Assembly: GCA_004843165.1 (NCBI GenBank)
Contig: CP039459.1
Location: 1,813,001-1,877,000 of the forward strand
Origin: Acetobacteraceae bacterium
GTDB taxonomy: Bacteria > Pseudomonadota > Alphaproteobacteria > Acetobacterales > Acetobacteraceae
Reading direction: 5' to 3'
DNA length: 64,000 nt
Below, piece after piece: positions 54,136 to 62,484 of this stretch; the stretch's first letter is position 1; each line of letters opens with the position of its first letter. The notes below the pieces were generated by a model that made no database searches, was not told the DNA's origin, and saw nothing but the letters and a program-made list of their open reading frames with translations. A program made the translations under genes and the position numbers.

Positions 54136-55266
54136 TTGTCTTTATTTTCCAATAATTTTGTTTTTAGCTCAAGGTCAGAGGACTTAATAGAGGAGCTTTC
54201 TGCACGAAGTTTTCACTTTTTAAGAAATAAAGAAATTTTGGGAGATTTTTTTTCTCAGAAAAGCATTTTAGTAACTGGTGCGGGAGGCTCTATCGGCAGT
54301 GAGATTTGCCGACAATTAGGTTTTCTCAATCCAAGTGAAATTATTCTCGTTGATAATAATGAATATTTTCTTTGGAAAATCAGGATAGAATTATCAGAAA
54401 AGTTTCCATCTCTTAAAATTACACCTTATTTGGCAGATGTGACTTCCCTGACAAGAATGGAAAAGATTTTTTCACAAACAAATCCAAAAATTATTTTTCA
54501 TGCCGCCGCCTTAAAGCATGTGAAAATTGTTGAGGAAAATCCTTGTGAGGGGTTTTTAACAAATATTATTGGGACAAAAATTCTTTCCAAGCTTGCGGTT
54601 CTTTATGAGGTTGAGAATTTTATTTTTCTCTCAACGGACAAGGCGGTAAAACCTAAAAGCTGTATGGGAGCTTCTAAAAAGATTGCTGAATTGTGGTTGC
54701 AGCATTTAAATGAAAAGCCTTCTAAAACTTTTTTTGCAATTCTGCGTTTTGGAAATGTTTTGGGTTCTGCTGGATCTGTTATTCCGTTATTTGAGCATCA
54801 AATTGCACAAGGTGGACCGATTACCTTAACCCATAAGGAAGCAAAGCGTTATTTTATCACTTGCGAAGAGGCTGTTTTTTCGCTTTTGCAAGCAGCATTG
54901 GTGAGTACAAAATATCCTCAAAAAGAGCCTTTTTTTATTTTAGATATGGGAAAGCCTGTTCATATTATTGATGTCGCAAATTTTTTAATCTCAAAAGTAA
55001 AAAAAGAAATTGGGCAAAATATTCAAATTAATATTACAGGTTTAGAAAAGGGGGAGAAAATAAATGAAGATCTCCTTAACCCAGGAGAGAAAATGACTCC
55101 TATTTTGGGCACAAATCTTTTTCATATTTCATTTTCAAGAGCGTTTAAATTACCAGAAGAAATAGATAAAAAAATATTACACATTGAAGAGGCCAGTCGA
55201 AAATCTGATCCAGATCGTCTTTTAAAACAGGTGCCGCAGATTTTGCCTGATTTCCCTTTTTTATAA
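54136..55266 (+). CDS. CapD/WbpM-type UDP-HexNAc 4,6-dehydratase, soluble domain only
   Basis: Nucleotide-sugar dehydratase of the extended SDR family, making a 4-keto-6-deoxy sugar from UDP-GlcNAc. 376 residues: Rossmann motif ILVTGAGGSIGSEICRQL, FHAAALKHVKIVE, LSTDKAVKPKSCMGASKK (the catalytic Lys with Met in place of Tyr, as in WbpM/PglF), and FGNVLGSAGSVIP. WbpM and PglF normally carry about 270 N-terminal membrane residues; here the frame has a TAG at 54118 just before TTG 54136, so that part is absent. An aminotransferase follows after 23 nt. Confidence 0.88.
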   Translation: MSLFSNNFVFSSRSEDLIEELSARSFHFLRNKEILGDFFSQKSILVTGAGGSIGSEICRQLGFLNPSEIILVDNNEYFLWKIRIELSEKFPSLKITPYLADVTSLTRMEKIFSQTNPKIIFHAAALKHVKIVEENPCEGFLTNIIGTKILSKLAVLYEVENFIFLSTDKAVKPKSCMGASKKIAELWLQHLNEKPSKTFFAILRFGNVLGSAGSVIPLFEHQIAQGGPITLTHKEAKRYFITCEEAVFSLLQAALVSTKYPQKEPFFILDMGKPVHIIDVANFLISKVKKEIGQNIQINITGLEKGEKINEDLLNPGEKMTPILGTNLFHISFSRAFKLPEEIDKKILHIEEASRKSDPDRLLKQVPQILPDFPFL

Positions 55267-55288
55267 GAAATTTTCAGGGAGTTATCGT

Positions 55289-56458
55289 GTGAAAAAAGAA
55301 ATAAAGAGTCCCTTGCTTCCTGTTAGAATGCTTGATTTGTATCGACAGCGAAAATATTTAGATGGCAGAGTTGAGGCGATGATAGAGGAGGTTCTAACGC
55401 ATTCTCATTTCGTTGGCGGAAAGCAGATAGAGGATTTTGAAGCTTGGCTGAAAGAATATACAGGCTTTTCATTTGCTGTGGGGGTCTCTTCAGGAACCGA
55501 TGCGCTTATTATGGCATTGATGGCAGATGGGATTGGGCAGGGAGATGCTGTTTTTCTGCCTTCTTTCACTTATGTTGCAACGGCTGAAATTGTTTTGCTC
55601 CTAGGGGCTCAGCCGATTTTTGTAGATGTTGATTCTCAAAATTATCAAATGTCTGTTGAGGATTTGGAAGAAAAAATAAAAGTTGTCAAAAAGGAAAATC
55701 GTTTTATCCCAAAGGCTATTCTTGCCGTTGATCTCTTTGGGCAACCTGCGCCGTGGTCTGAACTTTCTAAAATTTCCTGTAAATATGATTTGAAATTATA
55801 TGATGATTCAGCGCAATCTTTTGGTGCCCAATATAAGGGGCAGGCCTCTGGAAAATTAGCACGTGCAACAACATTGTCTTTTTTCCCGGCAAAACCTTTA
55901 GGGGCCTATGGAGATGGCGGGGCAATTTTAACAGATGATTTTCATCTGGCCGAAAAATATCGATCCATTCGCTCTCATGGGTGTGGAAAAGATGCTTATG
56001 ATATTGTTGATGTCGGTTTGAATGCGCGTTTAGATACATTACAAGCCGCTATTTTATTGGCAAAAACTCATTCTTTTGAAGAGGAATGTGTAAAACGTCG
56101 AAAAAATGTCTCATTTTATAATGAATTTTTACCGGATATTTTTATACGTCCTTCTTGTTTAGAAAATGGGAAAGGTGTTTGGTCTGTTTATACAATTTTA
56201 CTTCCTGAAAAAATAAATAGAGAAGAGTGCCGTCATTTTTTAAGTGAAGCCGGTATTGAAAATGCCGTTTATTATACAAAACCCCTGCATCGTCAGAAAG
56301 CTTACGAAAAATTTCATAATGGATTGGCTTTGCCAGTTTCTGAATGGCTCTGTGATAGGGTTTTATCCCTTCCGATACATGCCTATCTTTCTTTGGAAGA
56401 GCTTGAGAAAGTTGTCGAAGTCTTGACCCAATTTGCTGAAAAACAGGCTCTATCTTAA
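55289..56458 (+). CDS. DegT/DnrJ/EryC1-family sugar aminotransferase (WbpE-like)
   Basis: PLP-dependent enzyme that aminates a keto-sugar nucleotide. 389 residues: GVSSGTDALIMALMA, FTYVATAEIVLLLGAQPIFVD, DDSAQSFGAQYKG, and the PLP Lys in FFPAKPLGAYGDGGA. Closest by eye to WbpE-type UDP-sugar aminotransferases, but PglE-type is not excluded. GTG 55289 has CAGGGAG in front. With the upstream dehydratase it makes a two-step route to an amino sugar. No acetyltransferase or glycosyltransferase is next to it. Confidence 0.88.
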   Translation: MKKEIKSPLLPVRMLDLYRQRKYLDGRVEAMIEEVLTHSHFVGGKQIEDFEAWLKEYTGFSFAVGVSSGTDALIMALMADGIGQGDAVFLPSFTYVATAEIVLLLGAQPIFVDVDSQNYQMSVEDLEEKIKVVKKENRFIPKAILAVDLFGQPAPWSELSKISCKYDLKLYDDSAQSFGAQYKGQASGKLARATTLSFFPAKPLGAYGDGGAILTDDFHLAEKYRSIRSHGCGKDAYDIVDVGLNARLDTLQAAILLAKTHSFEEECVKRRKNVSFYNEFLPDIFIRPSCLENGKGVWSVYTILLPEKINREECRHFLSEAGIENAVYYTKPLHRQKAYEKFHNGLALPVSEWLCDRVLSLPIHAYLSLEELEKVVEVLTQFAEKQALS

Positions 56459-56569
56459 AGAGAAAAGACAATTCTTTTGTATTTATTGGGCTTTTTCGTA
56501 TATTTATGATCCAAGAGACAATGAGGTCTGAATTTTAATATTTCTATTTTAACAAGGGATTTATTTAGC

Positions 56570-56992
56570 GTGGCTATTGAACGTACATTATCTATTATTA
56601 AACCTGACGCAACACGTCGCAATCTTACAGGTAAGATCAATGCAATGATTGAGGAAAAAGGTTTCCGCATCATTGGTCAACGTCGTATTCGTTTGAGCAA
56701 AGAGCAAGCTGGTGCTTTTTATGAAGTTCATAAAGAACGCCCATTCTACCAAGACTTGATTGCTTCTATGACTTCCGGCCCTGTCGTTGTCCAGGTTCTC
56801 GAAGGTGAAAATGCTGTCGAAGATTATCGTAAATTGATGGGGGCAACAAACCCAAAAGAGGCTGAAGCAGGTACAATTCGTGCAGCCTATGCAGAAGATA
56901 TTGAATCCAACTCTGTTCATGGATCTGATTCTCTTGAAAATGCTGCTAAAGAAACAGGTTTTTTCTTCTCACATGTTGATATTCACCAATAA
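56570..56992 (+). CDS. ndk: Ndk, nucleoside diphosphate kinase
   Basis: Balances NTP and dNTP pools by ping-pong phosphate transfer. 140 residues with [14 protein letters not shown] at the start and the phospho-His in [12 protein letters not shown]. Start is GTG 56570. It lies 111 nt after the aminotransferase and 12 nt before the acid phosphatase gene. Confidence 0.99.
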   Translation: MAIERTLSIIKPDATRRNLTGKINAMIEEKGFRIIGQRRIRLSKEQAGAFYEVHKERPFYQDLIASMTSGPVVVQVLEGENAVEDYRKLMGATNPKEAEAGTIRAAYAEDIESNSVHGSDSLENAAKETGFFFSHVDIHQ

Positions 56993-57004
56993 AGGGTAGG
57001 TAAG

Positions 57005-57742
57005 ATGTCAGAAAATATTTTGAAAAGAATAAAGAAAAACGGCTTTTCTAGAGCGTTTTATCTTTCTCTTGCTGTGGTCTCGTTTTGCTCTATAGGATCT
57101 GCTTTTGCGAATACAGTGGCGCAGGATGTGCCACTTCAAAATATTTCTGACCTTAGCGCAGCCCTTGTCCGTTATCATGATAACGGACAATATCAGCGAG
57201 ATTTTGATCGTGTGGCTAACCAGGCGATCAAATATCTGCAAAAAGAAGCAAATCCTTCTAAGCATCAAGCCATTGTTTTGGATATTGATGAGACAACCTT
57301 ATCACAATGGCCCGCCCTTAAGGCTAATCAGTTTGCTTACTTTAAACGAGGCGCTACTTGCCATTTGCCAAAGGGGCCATGTCCTGAAACGGGATGGGTT
57401 AGGAAAGAGGCCGCAACAGCTTTTCCCTCAACGCGCTCCCTTATTGAAGAGGCGCAAAAAAACCATGTCGCAGTCTTTTTTATTACGGGAAGGTCTGTCA
57501 AATATCGCCATCATATGATCCGGAATTTACATAAAGAAAAGATCAATAATTGGACGGGTCTTTATATGCGCGATATTGGAGATAAACGTTCGGCAAGTGA
57601 CTATAAAACGCCTATTAGAAAACAAATCGAGGGGCAGGGCTATCAGATTATTCTGAATATGGGAGACCAAAAAACAGACTTAGCCGGTGGACATGGTGGA
57701 AAAACTTTTCTATTGCCCAATCCTTTTTATAAAGTCGGTTGA
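57005..57742 (+). CDS. Secreted HAD-family acid phosphatase
   Basis: Class B/P4-like periplasmic phosphatase of the HAD superfamily. 245 residues: an N-terminal signal peptide ending near SAFA (about residue 36), catalytic VLDIDETTLSQWP, the motif II FFITGRS, and the motif IV-like MGDQKTDLAGG. Likely removes phosphate from nucleotides or other esters in the periplasm. No lipobox, unlike the Haemophilus P4 lipoprotein. Convergent with lysA, which ends 8 nt further on. Confidence 0.85.
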   Translation: MSENILKRIKKNGFSRAFYLSLAVVSFCSIGSAFANTVAQDVPLQNISDLSAALVRYHDNGQYQRDFDRVANQAIKYLQKEANPSKHQAIVLDIDETTLSQWPALKANQFAYFKRGATCHLPKGPCPETGWVRKEAATAFPSTRSLIEEAQKNHVAVFFITGRSVKYRHHMIRNLHKEKINNWTGLYMRDIGDKRSASDYKTPIRKQIEGQGYQIILNMGDQKTDLAGGHGGKTFLLPNPFYKVG

Positions 57743-57749
57743 TGTAGTG

Positions 57750-59075
57750 TTATAGCCATTTAGGGAGCGTTTCGGTTGATATGATTTCTTCAATCGTTTG
57801 TCGCTCCCTAATGAGATCCCATTTTCCTTCAGAGGTTAAGACAATGGGGGATAAAGGGCGGCTGTTATAAGATGAGCTCATTACGGAGCCATAAGCTCCT
57901 GTATCAAGAATAGCAACGATATCGCCGCATTGAAGGCGAGGCATCGTATAGTTGCGCCTAAAAAAATCACTACTTTCACAAATAGGCCCGACAATATCGT
58001 AAGATTCTAAAGGTGTATTTCCGTCAGGATAGGAAATAGGAATAATTTCATGCGCTGCGTTGTATAAGGCAGGACGCAAAAGATCATTCATACCGCCATC
58101 AAGAATAAGAAACTTGTGTGAATCTGTTTTTTTGATCTCAATAACACGACTTAAAAGAAGACCAGAGGGGCCACTAATATAGCGTCCAGGCTCAAATCTG
58201 AGAATTATATTAAGAGAAACAAGCGTTTCTGAAATAATTTCCTGAAGTTTTGTAAGAGAAATTTCCTGCTCTTGGAAGCTATACGGAATACCAAAACCTC
58301 CTCCGCAGTCTAAACTTTCAATCTTCAAACCCTCTGATTGCCATTTGGTTATAAGCCGGGCGATATGTTGATAAAAATGACGAAATTTATTTTCATCAAG
58401 AATTTGGCTGCCGCCATGAACGGCAATTCCCTGTAATTTTATTCCAGACATTTTTTTAGAAATTAAAGGCCATAGACGAGAAATTTCAGTCCAAGGAATG
58501 CCAAATTTATCTGATTTATTGCCTGTTGTGATTTTATCGCATCCACCATATCCAAGTTCAGGATTGATACGGATTGCAACAGGAGCAAGACAGTTTTTTG
58601 AGAGTGCAATCTTATTTAAACGCTCAAGCTCACCAATTGTTTCTACATTAATTTGAGCGATATGATGCTTTAGAGCAAAAGCCAGCTCTGAATCTGTTTT
58701 ACCAACACCTGAAAAAACAATCTTTTTAGGATCGAAGCCAATATAGAGCGCTCTGGAGAGTTCACCACTACTGACAATATCGAGACCGATGCCTGTATCT
58801 TTTAGAATTTTCAGAGCAGCTAAATGATCTAAAGATTTTACCGCAAAATGGCAAAAAGCATGCGGGGAGGCTTTGGCAATCATATCGCAGAAATTTTGTG
58901 CTCGAAGACGTAAAATATCTCCAGACAGAATCCAGGAAGGCGTGCCTATCTGTGTTGCTATCTTAGATAGGTGACAAGAATCTAAGGCAAGTTTGCCATT
59001 TTTATAAGAAAGGCCACGAGGAGCTAGAATCGCCGCTAAGACGCTCTTTGTAAGATCAGAATAAGACATACTCAA
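57750..59075 (-). CDS. lysA: LysA, diaminopimelate decarboxylase
   Basis: PLP enzyme for the last step of lysine synthesis. 441 residues: the PLP Lys in HFAVKSLDHLAALK, GIGLDIVSSGEL, the phosphate-binding CGGGFGIPY, FEPGRYISGPSG and GPICESSDFF (active-site Cys). Normal length. With dapD and dapE in the window, three lysine genes are present, though not adjacent. tRNA-Arg genes follow on the upstream side. Confidence 0.97.
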   Translation of the reverse strand: MSMSYSDLTKSVLAAILAPRGLSYKNGKLALDSCHLSKIATQIGTPSWILSGDILRLRAQNFCDMIAKASPHAFCHFAVKSLDHLAALKILKDTGIGLDIVSSGELSRALYIGFDPKKIVFSGVGKTDSELAFALKHHIAQINVETIGELERLNKIALSKNCLAPVAIRINPELGYGGCDKITTGNKSDKFGIPWTEISRLWPLISKKMSGIKLQGIAVHGGSQILDENKFRHFYQHIARLITKWQSEGLKIESLDCGGGFGIPYSFQEQEISLTKLQEIISETLVSLNIILRFEPGRYISGPSGLLLSRVIEIKKTDSHKFLILDGGMNDLLRPALYNAAHEIIPISYPDGNTPLESYDIVGPICESSDFFRRNYTMPRLQCGDIVAILDTGAYGSVMSSSYNSRPLSPIVLTSEGKWDLIRERQTIEEIISTETLPKWL

Positions 59076-59142
59076 CTTATAGGGTAAGTATTAGGAAAGT
59101 AAAATCTTTCGAAAGATCATTATGTTTTATTTATAAAGGGAA

Positions 59143-59219
59143 TGGTGCACCCGAAAGGACTTGAACCTCTAGCCTCCTGATTCGTAGTCAGGTGCTCTAT
59201 CCAGTTGAGCTACGGGTGC
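59143..59219 (-). tRNA. tRNA-Arg(ACG), copy 1
   Basis: 77 nt on the minus strand, starting GCACCCGTAGCTCAAC. Acceptor GCACCCG pairs with CGGGTGC. Anticodon loop CTACGAA inside CCTGA/TCAGG gives anticodon ACG, read as ICG after deamination, for CGU/CGC/CGA. T arm GTTCAAGTC and encoded CCA are present. Confidence 0.96.
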
Positions 59220-59244
59220 TTATATTTTCGACAACTTAAAAAGT

Positions 59245-59321
59245 TGGTGCACCCGAAAGGACTTGAACCTCTAGCCTCCTGATTCGTAGTCAGGTGCTCT
59301 ATCCAGTTGAGCTACGGGTGC
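59245..59321 (-). tRNA. tRNA-Arg(ACG), copy 2 (tandem duplicate)
   Basis: Identical over all 77 nt to the copy at 59143-59219, with a 25-nt spacer between them. Same anticodon ACG and encoded CCA. The two are probably transcribed together from an upstream promoter on the minus strand. Confidence 0.96.
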
Positions 59322-59398
59322 TTACAGGAAGCGTTTATATGGGGTTTTGAATGTTCCCGCAACTCCTAAAATGAATTTTTCTTCATTTTTTAAATTTT

Positions 59399-59770
59399 TT
59401 ACCATCTTCGAAGTGTGATATGCGCACGACAACGTGGTGTCGCATAAACACCTTTAATGGTGGCACCATCTGGCCATCCGTTAAAAAGCATGTGGAAGGG
59501 GACGCCATCCATGCCTTCTTTGGTAAGGCTTAGAATGAAATGTGTTTCTTTCTGAAGATGCTTTCCGTGCAAAATAAGCGGGCCGTTTGCGGCAGCAAAG
59601 ACCATTTCCTTTCCATAAATGCGCAGTGTGGATGGCGCATTCGTCGGGCAGAATCCCTCATCTGTCTGAAGGGTCCCGAACCAAGTGCCGTAGGGATCTG
59701 GCGTCGCTAGATCAGGACTGCAGGATGCAAGAACAAGAGAAATAGAAGTGAGAAATATTTTTTTGTTCAT
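59399..59770 (-). CDS. Putative lipoprotein of unknown function
   Basis: 123 residues with a signal peptide and a lipobox LVLASC (acylated Cys about residue 17). The mature part is small, beta-rich in look, with WFGTLQTDEGFCPTNAP and two more Cys (CPTNAP, PRCRAHI) that may pair. Not recognised as a known family. It is divergent from guaA over a 162-bp gap. Confidence 0.75.
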   Translation of the reverse strand: MNKKIFLTSISLVLASCSPDLATPDPYGTWFGTLQTDEGFCPTNAPSTLRIYGKEMVFAAANGPLILHGKHLQKETHFILSLTKEGMDGVPFHMLFNGWPDGATIKGVYATPRCRAHITLRRW

Positions 59771-59842
59771 GCGTACAATGTCTCATGCTCAAACAGGGGC
59801 AAGGTGTAAATTCGTTTAATTTTTAGCGTTTATCAGAAAAAA

Positions 59843-59857
59843 AGATAGGAATTATCT
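59843..59857 (+). promoter_or_regulatory. AGATA-N5-TATCT dyad before guaA
   Basis: AGATAGGAATTATCT at 59843-59857 has the same half-sites and spacing as the dyad before fdxA (52944-52958). It lies about 76 bp before the guaA start in the region shared with the lipoprotein gene. Confidence 0.35.
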
Positions 59858-59870
59858 CCTTGATTTTATA

Positions 59871-59883
59871 TTTTACTGTAAAA
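59871..59883 (+). promoter_or_regulatory. TTTTAC-T-GTAAAA palindrome before guaA
   Basis: A perfect 13-bp palindrome about 50 bp before the guaA start, close to a possible -35 (TTGATT at about 59860). It may be an operator; in AT-rich DNA chance is also possible. Confidence 0.3.
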
Positions 59884-59932
59884 CAATTTATTAAATTCTT
59901 TTTTAACGAAAGCTTAAAGGTATCATATTCTC

Positions 59933-61528
59933 GTGAAGCAAAGCGCAGCATCTACTTCGACTATCGGAGAATCCGGATTTAGTGATTCTATTTTAATTTT
60001 GGACTTTGGTAGTCAGTTTACACAGCTGATTGCAAGAAGGGTTAGAGAGTGTGGGGTATATTGTGAGATATGGCCCTTTAATGCTTCCATCGACAAGATT
60101 AAACAATTTGATCCTAAAGGCATTATTTTATCAGGGAGCCCAGCAAGCGTTCTCGAAGAAAAAGCGCCAATGCTTCAAAGGGAAGTTTTTGACCTCAAAG
60201 TTCCTTTTTTGGGTATTTGTTATGGTCAACAAATTATGTGTCATATGCTGGGTGGAAAAGTAGAGACCCATCACCATCGTGAATTTGGAAGCGCAGAAAT
60301 TACGATTAAAGAGGAATCTCCTTTTTTCCCAAATTCTTGGAAAAAGAGCACAAAACACGAAGTTTGGATGAGCCATGGGGATCGCGTGGCTTCCATTCCT
60401 TCTGATTTTAGGGCTTTAGCAGCTTCTAAAGGGGCTCCTTTTGCAATTATTGCGCACGAAGAGCGTCCTCTTTACGCTGTGCAATTTCATCCAGAGGTTG
60501 TCCATACGCCAGATGGGGCAGAACTTCTACGAAATTTTGCTTTAAATATTGCAAAATGTAAGGGCGATTGGAGCATGGAGGTTTTCCGTGAGGCCGAGAT
60601 CGCACGTATTCGTCAGCAGGTTGGTGAGACGGCCAAGGTTGTCTGTGGACTGTCCGGAGGCGTTGATAGTGCTGTTGCTGCAAAATTGATTTACGAGGCA
60701 ATAGGGGACCGTCTCACTTGCATTTTTGTGGATACGGGATTGTTGCGTCATGGTGAGGCAGATAATGTCATTCAACTTTTCAGAGATGATTTTCATATTC
60801 CCTTGGTACATTGTCAGGCGACAGACCGTTTTCTTTCAGCACTAAAAGATGTCACAGACCCTGAAAAAAAGCGTAAAATTATTGGGAAGTTATTCATTGA
60901 TATCTTTGAGGAGGAGGCCAAGAAAATTGGAGGCGTTGATTTCTTAGCGCAGGGAACGCTCTATCCGGATGTTATTGAGAGCGTAAGCCTTGCTGGTGGA
61001 AGTGAAGTCACAATTAAATCGCATCATAATGTCGGGGGACTTCCTGAGCGCATGAATTTGCGTCTTGTCGAGCCTTTGCGTGATCTTTTTAAAGACGAGG
61101 TTAGAATTTTAGGAAAAGAGTTAGGTTTGTCTGCCTCTTATGTCGGACGCCATCCTTTTCCGGGGCCTGGTCTTGCGATTCGAATCCCTGGTGATATTAC
61201 GGCTGAGAAGCTTGAACTTCTTAGAAAAGTGGATGTCATCTTTTTGGATGAAATTAGAAAAGCTGGTTTGTATGACAAAATTTGGCAGGCATTTTCGGTT
61301 CTTCTTCCCGTTAAAACGGTGGGGGTTATGGGGGATGCAAGAACTTATGATCAAGCTTGCGCCCTGAGAGCGGTTACAAGCTCTGATGGAATGACGGCAC
61401 GGATTTATCCATTTGACATTTCCTTCTTGGAACGTGTTGCTGGTAGAATTATTAATGAAGTGCGGGGAATTAACCGTGTGACTTATGATATTACGTCTAA
61501 ACCACCTGGAACAATTGAGTGGGAATAA
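59933..61528 (+). CDS. guaA: GuaA, GMP synthase (glutamine-hydrolysing)
   Basis: Converts XMP to GMP using glutamine. 531 residues: the class I glutaminase triad Cys in [11 protein letters not shown] and HPEVVHTP; the ATP-pyrophosphatase P-loop [15 protein letters not shown]; and the C-terminal dimer domain [20 protein letters not shown]. Start is GTG 59933. The SH3 protein gene follows within 25 nt. Two small dyads lie in its upstream region. Confidence 0.98.
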   Translation: MKQSAASTSTIGESGFSDSILILDFGSQFTQLIARRVRECGVYCEIWPFNASIDKIKQFDPKGIILSGSPASVLEEKAPMLQREVFDLKVPFLGICYGQQIMCHMLGGKVETHHHREFGSAEITIKEESPFFPNSWKKSTKHEVWMSHGDRVASIPSDFRALAASKGAPFAIIAHEERPLYAVQFHPEVVHTPDGAELLRNFALNIAKCKGDWSMEVFREAEIARIRQQVGETAKVVCGLSGGVDSAVAAKLIYEAIGDRLTCIFVDTGLLRHGEADNVIQLFRDDFHIPLVHCQATDRFLSALKDVTDPEKKRKIIGKLFIDIFEEEAKKIGGVDFLAQGTLYPDVIESVSLAGGSEVTIKSHHNVGGLPERMNLRLVEPLRDLFKDEVRILGKELGLSASYVGRHPFPGPGLAIRIPGDITAEKLELLRKVDVIFLDEIRKAGLYDKIWQAFSVLLPVKTVGVMGDARTYDQACALRAVTSSDGMTARIYPFDISFLERVAGRIINEVRGINRVTYDITSKPPGTIEWE

Positions 61529-61552
61529 GGGGAATTTGTGAAGGTGAGGGTG

Positions 61553-62407
61553 ATGGAAAAAAACTTTTTTTCTAAATGCAGGTTGGTTTATGCTTTCCCT
61601 CTCTTGTGTGTGGGGATTGTGGGGGGGGCTTTAGCTTCCTCTGCATGTGCTGCAACAGATTCTTTGTTGGAGGGGGCGGTGTATGGACATCCCGTTTCTC
61701 CGGAAACGCATCACGTTGTGCCACATCATTCCCCCGTGCCAGCGAAGCAGAAAAAGGCTTCACAGCCGAACGTAAGGCCGGAAAAGGTATCCGATATATC
61801 GGATAAACAGGCCCCTCCTAAGCTTGTTTCCTTACCACCCCCTCCCAATGGTGACGCATCTTTTAAGCCTTATTTTGCCGCTTTAAGGGGAAGTAAGGTT
61901 TATATGCGGCGAGGTCCTGGTGTTAATTATCCTATTGACTGGGTTTATTACCGCCGAGGACTGCCTGTAAAAGTTTCACGCGAATTTCAGAACTGGTGCC
62001 AAGTAGAAGATAATTTTGGAGAAAAAGGCTGGATGCATCAAGCAACGCTTCGCTCATCGCGCAATTTTGTTGTTGTACCATCCTCAAAAATGAAAGAAGA
62101 GCTTCATTTTTCGGCAACGGATTCTAAAATAAATAAGGTGGATTTATCCAAGCAATATGATGCACATGTTGTGAGTTACTGCGCTTCTTTTGATAAAAGG
62201 TGTGCTTTTCAAACCTTTCCTATATACTCCGCACCAGACTCCAGAGATCGACCCGTTGCTCTTCTTCTGCCTGGTGCAGTTGGTCGGGTGGTAAAATGCG
62301 GTGGGGAATGGAAAAATTGGTGTCAGGTCAATGTCGCTGGGTATAAAGGGTGGATTGAAAGATCCCATCTCTGGGGCGCCTTGGATGAGGACTTGGCATT
62401 GAAGTAA
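61553..62407 (+). CDS. Exported SH3-domain protein
   Basis: Periplasmic protein with two bacterial SH3 domains. The signal peptide ends near SSACAA (about residue 34), then a His/Pro/Lys-rich linker, SH3 one (SKVYMRRGPGVNYPIDWVYY) and SH3 two (FPIYSAPDSRDRP ... GWIERSHLWG) to the end. Such proteins often bind cell-wall peptides, but no enzyme domain is seen. Start taken as ATG 61553, behind GAGG; GTG codons at 61538 and 61547 are possible. About 284 residues. It sits 24 nt after guaA. Confidence 0.85.
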   Translation: MEKNFFSKCRLVYAFPLLCVGIVGGALASSACAATDSLLEGAVYGHPVSPETHHVVPHHSPVPAKQKKASQPNVRPEKVSDISDKQAPPKLVSLPPPPNGDASFKPYFAALRGSKVYMRRGPGVNYPIDWVYYRRGLPVKVSREFQNWCQVEDNFGEKGWMHQATLRSSRNFVVVPSSKMKEELHFSATDSKINKVDLSKQYDAHVVSYCASFDKRCAFQTFPIYSAPDSRDRPVALLLPGAVGRVVKCGGEWKNWCQVNVAGYKGWIERSHLWGALDEDLALK

Positions 62408-62441
62408 ATGCGAAAGAAATTTTAGAAAAACAGAATCATAC

Positions 62442-62469
62442 AAAACATTTTAGCAATGTTTTCTTTTTT
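62442..62469 (+). terminator. Weak terminator before pyk
   Basis: AAAACATT at 62442-62449 pairs with AATGTTTT at 62455-62462, then C and TTTTTT. The stem is AT-only apart from one pair, so it is weak. Confidence 0.45.
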
Positions 62470-62484
62470 GAAGGATTAATGTGA

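Noticed and set aside
58960-58985. CTATC-TTA-GATAG dyad inside lysA
   Set aside because: It lies in coding sequence, so codon content is the simplest explanation.
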